43,727 bases of DNA from Chloroflexota bacterium (GTDB taxonomy: Bacteria; Chloroflexota; Anaerolineae; Anaerolineales; Villigracilaceae): NCBI GenBank assembly GCA_016866195.1, contig VGNF01000003.1, positions 1 to 43,727 on the forward strand. Reading direction: 5' to 3'. Positions 36,490-43,727 of the stretch are shown here, in pieces. How positions within the stretch are numbered: position 1 is the first letter of the stretch; each line of letters begins with the position of its first letter. The position numbers and the translations under genes were made by a program. The notes under the pieces were generated by a model that was given only the letters and a program-made list of their open reading frames with translations, was not told the DNA's origin and did not search any database.

Positions 36490-38238
36490 ATGTCGCCCTG
36501 GAAGAATCGATACCAATTTTGGCTCGCAATGATCTTGACGATCGCTGCGATCGGAGTTCGCATTCCATCCCTGGGAATAACCAACTATGACATGGAGGTC
36601 TTCAACCGTCGCTGGTACGAGACACTCGTGGAGGAGGGGATCTTCCAATCCCTTGGCAGGTCATTCACGAATTACAATCCCCCCTATACCTATCTCCTGG
36701 CGTTGTCTACGCTAACCCGGGAGTTCCTGCCGTCCCTGATCGCCATCAAATTAATTCCGACCATTTTCGATCTGCTGGGAATGTTCGTGATCTTCAGGAT
36801 CGCCCGACTTGGGCATCCATCGAACGATCTTCCCTTTCTGGCCGCGGCCGTCTATTTTTGTGCACCGACGGTGATTCTCAACAGCTCGTATTGGGGGCAG
36901 GCAGATTCGATCTATACAGTGTTCCTGCTGGCTTCCTTACTTGCCTTCATGAAAGACAAGATCCACCTGGCATTGGCTGCGCTCGGTTTTGCCGTCTCGG
37001 TCAAGGCACAAGGGATATTCCTGCTCCCCCTGGTTGGCATTCTTGTCCTTCAAAAAAGGATTCCCTGGAGGCTGCTCCTCATTCTTCCACTCGCCTATCT
37101 GCTCGCGGTTCTGCCGGTCATCGCGTTGGGAAGATCGTTTCCCGAAACCATGCTTATCTATTCGAGTCAGGCTAACTTTGGGGCAAAGCTTTCGGCGAAC
37201 GCTCCGAATCCCTATTACTTTTTTTCCTATGACATGTATGAAAGGGTCCTTCCCTATGGATTCCTGGCAGCTTGCATCTTCATTCCTTACTGGGTGATTT
37301 CCGCTGCAAAACACAGGGTTTCTGCGACGAATCAAATTCTCCTGTACGCCTTGATATCCGTGGCATTGACCCCCTACGTGCTCCCCAAAATGCATGATCG
37401 CTATTTCTACCCGGCCGATGTCCTTTCGATTGTGTACGCCTTTTTCTATCCGGGTTTCTGGTTCATTCCGATTTTATTTCAGATTACCTCGTTCCTTGCC
37501 TACTCCGTCTTCCTTTTCGATGTTACCGTCGATGTCGTCATCGGGGCGGCTGTTATCAATTCAATCACCCTCGCCATATTGATGCGACACCAGTGGCAGG
37601 TTGAGGGGAACAAGCATACTTACCCTGGCACCACCACGGTGCTGGCATGGGTCGTGGCGCTGCTGGTCCCTTTCGCTGTATTCGGGACATGTTTCAGGTT
37701 TACCTTGACCCCGCTTTATTTCCGCGGCGAATATGGATTTCGCTACACTCAGGATCAATCTCAGGTCTACACCAAATATGATCTGATCAAAAGAGCCTCC
37801 CTGATCACGGATTATTTGACGACGGACAAGGAGGTCGGTTATCTCTATCGAAATCGATTTCTCGACGGTACACGCATGTTCGATGAACAGGTTTTGCGTC
37901 TCCTCCAGGGAACCAAAAAGGAAATCAAATTTGTTTTCACGATCTGGTTTGCCTCGCTCATTCTCCTCTTTCTCACAGGTTTATTTGCATGGTCAAAGAA
38001 TCAACGGAAAGCGTTTCATCAGGGGGTCAAATTCGGCGGGTACCTGGCCATCAGCCTTTCTCCAATCTTTGTGCTGCTTGCCTATTTCTTGCTCTCTAAC
38101 AACCGAAGCTTGTCTGCACTTCTGGTATTCCCAATGCCGATTTGGATGGATATGACAATATTCAGTTCAATTCTCACTGCCGCCACCGGAACCATGTTGA
38201 TTCAATCGATGAAAAATAAGATCCACGCAAGCCAATAA
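36490..38238 (+). CDS. GT-C-type membrane glycosyltransferase
   Basis: The protein has 582 residues from the ATG at 36490 (MSPWKNRYQFW); an upstream ATG at 36403 would start inside the preceding gene. A first membrane helix (about 9-26) is followed by D34 (GITNYDMEVF), and YWGQADSIYTVFLLASLLAF near 135-155 is a typical PMT/GT87-like segment with about twelve helices in all. Such enzymes transfer mannose or other sugars from polyprenyl carriers on the outer face of the membrane. The gene follows the frameshifted GT-C-like gene closely, so the two were probably one operon. Confidence 0.82.
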   Translation: MSPWKNRYQFWLAMILTIAAIGVRIPSLGITNYDMEVFNRRWYETLVEEGIFQSLGRSFTNYNPPYTYLLALSTLTREFLPSLIAIKLIPTIFDLLGMFVIFRIARLGHPSNDLPFLAAAVYFCAPTVILNSSYWGQADSIYTVFLLASLLAFMKDKIHLALAALGFAVSVKAQGIFLLPLVGILVLQKRIPWRLLLILPLAYLLAVLPVIALGRSFPETMLIYSSQANFGAKLSANAPNPYYFFSYDMYERVLPYGFLAACIFIPYWVISAAKHRVSATNQILLYALISVALTPYVLPKMHDRYFYPADVLSIVYAFFYPGFWFIPILFQITSFLAYSVFLFDVTVDVVIGAAVINSITLAILMRHQWQVEGNKHTYPGTTTVLAWVVALLVPFAVFGTCFRFTLTPLYFRGEYGFRYTQDQSQVYTKYDLIKRASLITDYLTTDKEVGYLYRNRFLDGTRMFDEQVLRLLQGTKKEIKFVFTIWFASLILLFLTGLFAWSKNQRKAFHQGVKFGGYLAISLSPIFVLLAYFLLSNNRSLSALLVFPMPIWMDMTIFSSILTAATGTMLIQSMKNKIHASQ

Positions 38239-38306
38239 ACTGTTGCCTGGCCTCACCTTTTCCTCCGGGATCCGATTAATCCATGTACGGTCGAACCATC
38301 CTTTTC

Positions 38307-38315
38307 TGGTATAAT
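38307..38315 (+). promoter_or_regulatory. Extended -10 promoter of rpsO
   Basis: TGGTATAAT combines a perfect -10 with the TGn extension, about 83 bases before the rpsO start. The -35 region is poor, as is common for extended -10 promoters. The leader of about 75 bases contains a short GC hairpin (CCGCGG and CTGCGG, about 38338-38356). Confidence 0.7.
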
Positions 38316-38397
38316 CTCCGCCCGTGACTGGTCCTGCCCCGCGGTTTCGGCTGCGGACATGGAGACCTGCAAAATTCAACGAAAGGAAGCATACGTC

Positions 38398-38670
38398 ATG
38401 CCGCTCGCGAAGGAAGCAAAAACCAAGGCGATACAGGATTATCACCGGCACGAAAACGACACAGGTTCCCCCGAAGTTCAGGTGGCAATTCTGACCTCAC
38501 GCATCGCCCAATTAACGGAGCACCTGCAGAACAACAAACAGGATCAATCCTGCCGGAGAGGTCTGCTGAAGCTGGTGGGACAGCGTCGCAGGCTGCTCAC
38601 CTACCTGCGGAGAAGCAATTACCAGGGGTACATCAACCTCACGGACCGTTTGCAGCTCCGTCGCAAGTAG
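38398..38670 (+). CDS. rpsO: 30S ribosomal protein S15
   Basis: The protein has 90 residues from the ATG at 38398, with AAAGGAAG upstream; the open frame that starts earlier at 38359 is not needed. Conserved S15 elements are HENDTGSPEVQVAILTSRI and GLLKLVGQRRRLLTYLR with the YL.R rRNA-binding region. S15 binds 16S rRNA at the central three-way junction and nucleates 30S platform assembly. rpsO followed by pnp is a widely conserved gene order. A terminator separates them here. Confidence 0.98.
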   Translation: MPLAKEAKTKAIQDYHRHENDTGSPEVQVAILTSRIAQLTEHLQNNKQDQSCRRGLLKLVGQRRRLLTYLRRSNYQGYINLTDRLQLRRK

Positions 38671-38675
38671 CTCGA

Positions 38676-38710
38676 AAGACCCTAAAGACTTCCAAAGCCT
38701 TTAGGGTCTT
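38676..38710 (+). terminator. Terminator between rpsO and pnp
   Basis: A perfect 12-bp stem (AAGACCCTAAAG, 38676-38687, with its complement at 38699-38710) and an 11-base loop is followed by CTTTG. The weak T-tract suggests that part of transcription reads through to pnp. Confidence 0.8.
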
Positions 38711-38728
38711 CTTTGATCACCCCTACCG

Positions 38729-38782
38729 TCAGGAATTGAAGAGCGCGAACAACCCAGGTTGTTGACACTCTTCAGTCCCTGA
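38729..38782 (+). promoter_or_regulatory. Long hairpin in the pnp leader
   Basis: Three stem segments stack into one hairpin: TCAGG with CCTGA (38729-38733 and 38778-38782), TGAAGAG with CTCTTCA (38737-38743 and 38768-38774), and AACAAC with GTTGTT (38748-38753 and 38758-38763), around a CCAG loop and separated by small symmetric internal loops. It ends 54 bases before the pnp start. In E. coli a comparable leader duplex is cut by RNase III and then used by PNPase to repress its own synthesis, so the same role is proposed. Confidence 0.65.
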
Positions 38783-38835
38783 CAGAGGCGGAAATAGTCA
38801 AGCGCAATATCCTTGCGCGACAGGAGAAATTCAAT

Positions 38836-41094
38836 ATGAAACCCGAAGCAAAACGTTACTCAACCGTCGTTGGGTCGCGCACCTATGCGTTTGAAACCGG
38901 CAAATTGGCCGGCCAGGCCGGCGGCGCGGTCACCTTTGGCACCGATGATTCGATGGTCTTTGCCGCGGCCACCATGGGCAGTGTGCGGGAAGGGATCGAT
39001 TTCTTTCCCCTCCAGGTGGAATACGAGGAAAGATTGTATGCCGGCGGAAAGATTCCAGGCTCATTCTTCCGCCGCGAAGGACGACCGGGTACCGAAGCCA
39101 TCCTCACGGCTCGTCTGACCGACCGGCCGCTGCGGCCGCTGTTCCAGCAGGGGATGCGCAACGAGGTTCAGGTGCTGATGTTCTCCATATCCTCCGACGG
39201 ACAAAATCCGCTCGATATTCTGGCCATCAACGCCGCTTCCGCCGCGATCATGATCTCGGATATCCCCTGGGGGGGACCGGTGGGTGCGGTGCGTGTTGGC
39301 AGGGTGAACGGACAGTTCGTGATCAATCCGTCCTTCGCGGATCTTGACGCATCAGACCTGGACTTGCGAATCGCCGGCACGAAGGATGCCATCCTGATGG
39401 TCGAATGTGGCGCGAACGAGATTCCCGAAAGTGTCATGGCGGAGGCGCTCGAACTTGGACAAAAGTCTCTGCAACCGCTGGTCGAACTGCAGATCAAAAT
39501 GGCACGGGATATCGGCAAACCGAAACGTGAAATTACCTATTTCGTCCCGGATTCTGACCTTCAAAAGAGAGTCTCACAACGAGTCCAAAGCCCGATGTCC
39601 AATCTGCTATCCAAGCCCCTAAACAAGAACGAATTTTATGGCGGCATGACCTCATTAAAGGACGAGGTTGTTGCAGAATTTTGCACAGTCCCCGATGGTG
39701 AAGACTCCGCGAAGTATCCATCGCAGTCTTCAGTTCGGGAGGCGTTTGACCAGGCGGAGCAGGACCTGGTCCGCGAGTTGATTCTATCCAAAGACCAGCG
39801 TCCGGATGGTCGCGCTCCAACGGATATCCGCCCGATCTGGTGCGAGGTGGGCATTTCCCCGCGCGCCCACGGAACAGGTCTTTTTACGCGTGGAGAGACG
39901 CAGATCTTCTCCGTGGCCACCCTTGGGACCCTGGGAGAGGCGCAGGAATTGGATAACCTCTCGCCCAATGACACAAAGCGCTATATGCACCATTACAACT
40001 TCCCGCCTTTCTCAACCGGTGAGGTGAAACCCCTGCGCGGACAAAGCCGGCGCGAGGTCGGGCATGGAGCGCTGGCCGAGCGCGCCCTCGAACCAGTCAT
40101 CCCGGCGGAGGAAAGCTTTCCCTACGCCATCCGAGTAGTCTCCGAGGCACTTTCTTCGAACGGTTCGACTTCGATGGGGTCGGTGTGCGGCTCCACCCTG
40201 GCGTTGATGGATGCAGGTGTTCCCATCAAAGCTCCCGTTTCGGGAGTGGCAATGGGGCTGATCACCGGAGAGGGGGGTCAATACAAAATACTTACGGACA
40301 TTCAGGGGACGGAGGATCATCTCGGTGACATGGACTTTAAGGTGGCTGGAACCGCTGCCGGCATCACTGCCCTGCAAATGGACATCAAGATCAGCGGTCT
40401 GAGTGCCAAGATGATGAAAGAGGCGCTCGAACAGGCGCGTGCTGCGCGCATGTCCATACTTGAGAAAATGCTGGAAGTACTCCCTGAACCTCGCGCCGAG
40501 CTCAAACCGCATGCTCCGCGCATCATCACCGTTAAGATCCCGGTGGAAAAGATCGGCGCGTTGATCGGTCCGGGAGGTAAGAACATCCGCGCCCTGCAGG
40601 AGGAAACCGGCACCAAGATCGATGTGGAGGAGGATGGGACCGTATACATCGCCTCCACCGATGTGGACAGCGCCAAGATCGCCCAGGAAAGAGTGGAAAT
40701 GCTTGGCGAGAGCGCGGTGATCGGCAATATCTATACCGGCAAAGTGGTTCGGATCGAGAGCTTTGGAGCCTTTGTCGAAATTCTGCCGGGAGTGGATGGA
40801 CTTGTACACATCTCCCAGCTGGATACCGAGCGGGTGAATACCGTCGAGGACGTCTGCCGAATGGGCGACGAATTGACCGTAATGGTCACCGATATCGACC
40901 CGCAGGGAAAGATCAGGCTGTCTCGACAGGCAGTCCTCGAGGGCTGGTCGGCTGAAGAGGCAAGGGAAAAGGACAAGGGCGGACGGAATGGAGGAGGTCG
41001 AGGCGGTTCGCGCGGCGGCCGCGGGGGCGACCACAGAGGTGGTCGAGGCGGGGACCGGCGCGGTGGACGCGGTGGTGATCGTAGCCGAAGATAA
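38836..41094 (+). CDS. pnp: Polynucleotide phosphorylase with RGG-rich C-terminal tail
   Basis: The 752-residue protein has two RNase PH domains (about 10-230 and 320-545), with the second containing the active-site DMDFKVAGT, then a KH domain with GPGG at 578-581, an S1 domain from about 630 (GKVVRIESFGAFVEILPGVDGLVHIS), and a tail from about 713 made of repeated RGG/RGGDR units. PNPase degrades RNA phosphorolytically from the 3' end and adds tails. The RGG tail goes beyond the usual S1 end of the family and resembles RNA-binding tails of eukaryotic and cyanobacterial proteins. The ATG has AGGAGA upstream. The gene is behind rpsO and its own leader hairpin; a strong terminator follows. Confidence 0.97.
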   Translation: MKPEAKRYSTVVGSRTYAFETGKLAGQAGGAVTFGTDDSMVFAAATMGSVREGIDFFPLQVEYEERLYAGGKIPGSFFRREGRPGTEAILTARLTDRPLRPLFQQGMRNEVQVLMFSISSDGQNPLDILAINAASAAIMISDIPWGGPVGAVRVGRVNGQFVINPSFADLDASDLDLRIAGTKDAILMVECGANEIPESVMAEALELGQKSLQPLVELQIKMARDIGKPKREITYFVPDSDLQKRVSQRVQSPMSNLLSKPLNKNEFYGGMTSLKDEVVAEFCTVPDGEDSAKYPSQSSVREAFDQAEQDLVRELILSKDQRPDGRAPTDIRPIWCEVGISPRAHGTGLFTRGETQIFSVATLGTLGEAQELDNLSPNDTKRYMHHYNFPPFSTGEVKPLRGQSRREVGHGALAERALEPVIPAEESFPYAIRVVSEALSSNGSTSMGSVCGSTLALMDAGVPIKAPVSGVAMGLITGEGGQYKILTDIQGTEDHLGDMDFKVAGTAAGITALQMDIKISGLSAKMMKEALEQARAARMSILEKMLEVLPEPRAELKPHAPRIITVKIPVEKIGALIGPGGKNIRALQEETGTKIDVEEDGTVYIASTDVDSAKIAQERVEMLGESAVIGNIYTGKVVRIESFGAFVEILPGVDGLVHISQLDTERVNTVEDVCRMGDELTVMVTDIDPQGKIRLSRQAVLEGWSAEEAREKDKGGRNGGGRGGSRGGRGGDHRGGRGGDRRGGRGGDRSRR

Positions 41095-41106
41095 TTGCCA
41101 GGAGAA

Positions 41107-41141
41107 GCAGGTCACGGCTTTTGCGTGACCTGCATTTTTTT
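41107..41141 (+). terminator. Intrinsic terminator of pnp
   Basis: A perfect 10-bp stem (GCAGGTCACG, 41107-41116, with its complement at 41124-41133) and a 7-base loop is followed by A and seven T. Confidence 0.95.
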
Positions 41142-41144
41142 GGT

Positions 41145-41173
41145 TTGAATTCTAGAACCAATATGCATATAAT
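41145..41173 (+). promoter_or_regulatory. Promoter of the GH25-like fusion gene
   Basis: TTGAAT (41145-41150) and a perfect TATAAT (41168-41173) are 17 bases apart. The predicted leader is about 85 bases, in which no clear regulatory fold was seen; the gene has a GGAGGA ribosome site. Confidence 0.75.
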
Positions 41174-41264
41174 CTTCCCACGGGAATGTTCCGGAAAGCA
41201 CAATTAGAGATGGGCTTACCGGGTCGTAACAGGCTTTTTTAACCCAACCATACAGGAGGAACGC

Positions 41265-42938
41265 ATGTTGGATAAATTGGTCGTCGATATTGCCCACTAC
41301 ACCGGGGGAGTAGATCCACGCCCTCTGCTGGAGGGCGGCGTCCAGTTGATGATCCTCAAGACGGATTCGCTTTTCGAACAAAACGGCAGGACCTTCACCA
41401 ACGCGGGAATGCCGATCGCAGCCTACCATTGGATCGATCCCACGCGGGATGCCGTCCAGCAGGTGAACCAATCCCTGGATTTGATTCGCAGGTCCAATCT
41501 TCCAGTGCTTGCTATATTCCCGGACTTCGAACAATACTGGTCGAGCTGGGATCAGTTCTATCGCGCCCTCAACAAGACCCTGGCGTGGTCGATGGTCGCA
41601 AGGTTCGGCGGAGATCGAATATCCACACATGCCAAACAGGTATTCGAGCTGTTTGCCGCTTCCGGAATGACAACCATCGGATACACGCGCGCTTCGTTCG
41701 TCGCGGAATATGCACCTCAGGCTGTTCAATGGATGCCCAATTTCCGCTGGTGGCTGGCTCATTACCGGGAATACGGTTCACAAATATTGACCTGGGATGA
41801 TTTGAAGAACCGCATCCTGCCGACGGTTAACTTTTCCCCGGATCTCCCCGCCGGCATCGCTCAAAACCGGGTGGTCGGCCACCAATTCACCGGGGATGAA
41901 CTTTCTTTACCGGGATTGTACAGCGATTACATGCGCACAAAATTTTCGGCAGCGGACGTCAACCTGTTTGATGGAAATTTCCTGACCGAGATTGGAGCCG
42001 TTCCGAATCCCAAGCCGCTTCCTCCATTGCAATACCAGGCGGTAGTGACCGCCTCCCCCACCTTGAATGTCCGTTCCGGCCCCGGCCTCACTTATCCTGT
42101 GTTGTATAAGCTGAACAAAGGCGCCTCGGTCGAAATTGCGAAAATGAATGACGAGTGGGCGCGGTTGCGAACCTTTAACGAGGAATGGTGCAGCGCGAAC
42201 TACCTGGAAATCATCTCCGCCCTAGAACCGGATCCCGGAGAAGTGGAAGTTCCGGTCGTGATCCAACCGCCCGTGGACGTTACCTTCAACGGCATCACCT
42301 ATCGGACCATGCGCCGCTTCAATGCCGATTGTCACGTGCTGATCTGCGACATGCAAGGACAGCGATTTCACGTAACGCCTTTCACTACGATGCGCACCGT
42401 TTCCCAGGCAGCGAACGAACTGGGCGCCAAGGTCGTTGTCAACGGGGACGGATGGGCAATTAACGGCCGCTTCCCAAACTCCATCGCGGCCTCGGACGGA
42501 AGGTTTTATCAAAGGGTTCAGCTGCATTACCGACCGTGGATCAACATCGCACGCAACAAAAATGTAACATTCGACTGGCGCCGGCCGCAAAACCTGTACA
42601 ATGCCGTCTCCGGAGACCGCTACCTGATTCAAAATGCCAGGTACAATCAATCCATCCAAAACGTGACCAAGGATCCGCGCACGGTGATCGGATATACGCG
42701 TGACAACAAGCTGGTCATCATGGTGGCCGATGGCCGGACCGCTCAAAATGCAGGCTTATCCTTCCGTGAAGCTTCCGATATCCTGCTCGAATTCGGAACG
42801 GTCACGGCCATCAACCTGGACGGCGGCGGATCCTCGGCCATGTGGATAGAAAACAAGATCGTGAATATCCCGATCGATCAGAATGTGCCCGGCAAGGAAC
42901 GTCCTGTAGTCAACCATTTGTGTATATTCGTCAACTGA
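41265..42938 (+). CDS. GH25-like / SH3 / phosphodiester glycosidase (NAGPA) fusion
   Basis: The 557-residue protein has three parts. Residues 1-210 resemble a GH25 lysozyme: D8 in VDIAHYTGGVD and the D87-F-E89 pair in IFPDFEQYW match the catalytic layout. Residues about 257-318 are a bacterial SH3 domain (LNVRSGPGLTYPVLYKLNKG) of the cell-wall-binding type. Residues about 335-557 are a NAGPA/DUF2233 domain, with VVVNGDGW and the signature D519-GGGSS, which in known members hydrolyses GlcNAc-1-P phosphodiesters. All three suggest cell-wall or teichoic-like substrates. Yet the ATG has an ideal GGAGGA site and no signal peptide, so export is unexplained: holin-like release, a non-classical route, or a cytoplasmic role are open. 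No phage genes are nearby. Confidence 0.85.
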   Translation: MLDKLVVDIAHYTGGVDPRPLLEGGVQLMILKTDSLFEQNGRTFTNAGMPIAAYHWIDPTRDAVQQVNQSLDLIRRSNLPVLAIFPDFEQYWSSWDQFYRALNKTLAWSMVARFGGDRISTHAKQVFELFAASGMTTIGYTRASFVAEYAPQAVQWMPNFRWWLAHYREYGSQILTWDDLKNRILPTVNFSPDLPAGIAQNRVVGHQFTGDELSLPGLYSDYMRTKFSAADVNLFDGNFLTEIGAVPNPKPLPPLQYQAVVTASPTLNVRSGPGLTYPVLYKLNKGASVEIAKMNDEWARLRTFNEEWCSANYLEIISALEPDPGEVEVPVVIQPPVDVTFNGITYRTMRRFNADCHVLICDMQGQRFHVTPFTTMRTVSQAANELGAKVVVNGDGWAINGRFPNSIAASDGRFYQRVQLHYRPWINIARNKNVTFDWRRPQNLYNAVSGDRYLIQNARYNQSIQNVTKDPRTVIGYTRDNKLVIMVADGRTAQNAGLSFREASDILLEFGTVTAINLDGGGSSAMWIENKIVNIPIDQNVPGKERPVVNHLCIFVN

Positions 42939-43048
42939 AAATGAGCGTGGTTTGCTCATCCCAATGCAGGTTACACACCCGGCTATCCATCCCGTGATCA
43001 CCGAACTTATAAACAGGAAACGGTGAGGCTGGCCTTGCGTGTTAGCGC

Positions 43049-43727
43049 ATGAAGAATATGACCAATCCAATTGCCATTAAAGTTGATGACCTGTACAAGT
43101 CCTTTGGCGAAACTGCAGCCGTGAAAGGCGTTTTCTTCGAGATTCTGCAGGGTGAGATCTTCAGCCTGCTCGGTCCGAACGGCGCCGGCAAGACCACAAC
43201 CATATCCATGCTGAGCTGTCTGCTGCGACCGGATCGGGGGGATGCGGTGATCCTGGGGCATTCCATCCTCTCCGAGCCCATGGGCGTGAAATCCGTCCTG
43301 GGTGTGGTGCCTCAGGACCTGGCTTTGTATGAAGATTTGACCGCCCGGGAAAACCTTGATTTCTGGGGAAAAATGTACGGCTTGCGCGGGGCATCTCTGC
43401 GCAGCCGGGTGGACGAAGTCCTGGAGGTCATCGGTCTGCGGGAGCGGGCGAACGAACGCGTCGGAAAATATTCCGGAGGCATGAAGCGGCGAGTTAACAT
43501 TGGAGTGGCGCTGCTGCACAAGCCCAAGGTTATTTACATGGATGAACCCACGGTGGGTATCGATCCACAGTCCAGGCGCAACATTCTCGACAGCGTTGTT
43601 GGGCTGAAAGACCAGGGAATGACAGTGCTTTATACCACCCATTATATGGAAGAGGCTCAGGAACTCTCCGATCACATCGCCATTATGGATCACGGTGAAT
43701 TGATCGCCTGTGGGACCCACGATGGGG
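43049..43727 (+). CDS. ABC transporter ATPase, drug/multidrug (CcmA/NatA) type (partial)
   Basis: The frame from the ATG at 43049 runs off the window end, so the 3' end is missing; a second in-frame ATG at 43058 is an alternative start. The visible 226 residues have Walker A LLGPNGAGKTT (41-51), a Q loop in VVPQDLALY, signature YSGGMKRRV, Walker B VIYMDEPTVGIDP and TTHYMEEA. This is the ABC-2 type (DRA family) ATPase that works with separate membrane subunits, probably encoded beyond the window, to export drugs, lipids or polysaccharide. The 110-base gap upstream has a 6-bp hairpin (42941-42959) after the preceding stop and a weak TATAAA (43008-43013), with no strong ribosome site. Confidence 0.93.
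   Translation, partial: MKNMTNPIAIKVDDLYKSFGETAAVKGVFFEILQGEIFSLLGPNGAGKTTTISMLSCLLRPDRGDAVILGHSILSEPMGVKSVLGVVPQDLALYEDLTARENLDFWGKMYGLRGASLRSRVDEVLEVIGLRERANERVGKYSGGMKRRVNIGVALLHKPKVIYMDEPTVGIDPQSRRNILDSVVGLKDQGMTVLYTTHYMEEAQELSDHIAIMDHGELIACGTHDG

Noticed and set aside
40012-41115. A 367-codon minus-strand frame opposite pnp.
   Set aside because: It is antisense to a clear pnp and has no recognisable domain.
41265-42938. Prophage endolysin as the identity of the GH25-like protein.
   Set aside because: No holin, terminase, capsid, tail or integrase genes are nearby; neighbours are pnp and an ABC ATPase, and the NAGPA domain is not a usual lysin part.
43007-43720. A 237-codon minus-strand open frame at the right end.
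   Set aside because: The plus strand encodes a motif-complete ABC ATPase that runs off the window; the antisense frame is its shadow.

Overview
The window reads as bacterial chromosome, most likely from a member of the Anaerolineae (Chloroflexota). The evidence is indirect: surface proteins with long Pro/Thr linkers, lipoproteins built on the same plan, a ROK/ABC sugar locus, several GT-C membrane glycosyltransferases, and neighbours such as DUF2785 and DUF2680 proteins. I see no rRNA, tRNA, CRISPR array, insertion sequence or clear prophage. About 30 genes are supported; both ends are cut through genes (feoB on the left, an ABC ATPase on the right).

Layout. 1-2.9 kb: metal handling (end of feoB, then a zinc-type ArsR/SmtB repressor and a P1B-type metal-export ATPase under a consensus promoter with a CzrA-like operator). 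2.9-5.6 kb: a secreted DUF2680-like protein and uvrB, the latter preceded by a perfect GAAC-N4-GTTC SOS box. 5.9-9.6 kb: two multi-spanning GT-C-like membrane proteins. 9.7-14.4 kb (minus strand): a tight group of a membrane-anchored surface protein, pth and mfd. 14.5-18.2 kb: a roadblock protein, pyrG and eno, each bounded by clear terminators; the pyrG-eno gap holds a degenerate repeat and a CRP/FNR-like site.

18.2-26.8 kb is a sugar uptake and use locus: ROK repressor with a near-perfect operator on its own promoter, lipoprotein binding protein, terminator, two MalF/MalG-type permeases, a Gfo/Idh/MocA oxidoreductase, a MalK/UgpC-type ATPase and a GH13 alpha-glycosidase. Together they form a full importer plus a cytoplasmic alpha-glucan hydrolase, so the likely substrate is an alpha-glucoside or maltooligosaccharide.

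26.9-32 kb is one 1685-codon gene for a giant membrane protein with four to five tandem ~200-residue multi-TM repeats. 32-34.1 kb (minus strand) is a coupled set of two paralogous lipoproteins and a SIRT5-like sirtuin. 34.2-38.2 kb has a DUF2785 protein, a GT-C-like gene broken by a one-base frameshift, and an intact GT-C glycosyltransferase. 38.3-41.1 kb is rpsO-pnp with an intervening terminator and a long pnp leader hairpin; the PNPase carries an RGG-rich tail. 41.3-42.9 kb encodes an unusual GH25-like/SH3/phosphodiester-glycosidase fusion, followed by the start of a drug/multidrug-type ABC ATPase.

The items that most merit a second look are the giant repeat membrane protein, the GH25-SH3-NAGPA fusion without a signal peptide, the P1B ATPase with CSC in place of CPC, the paired two-cysteine lipoproteins, the ROK operator, and the palindrome cluster upstream of the oxidoreductase gene.
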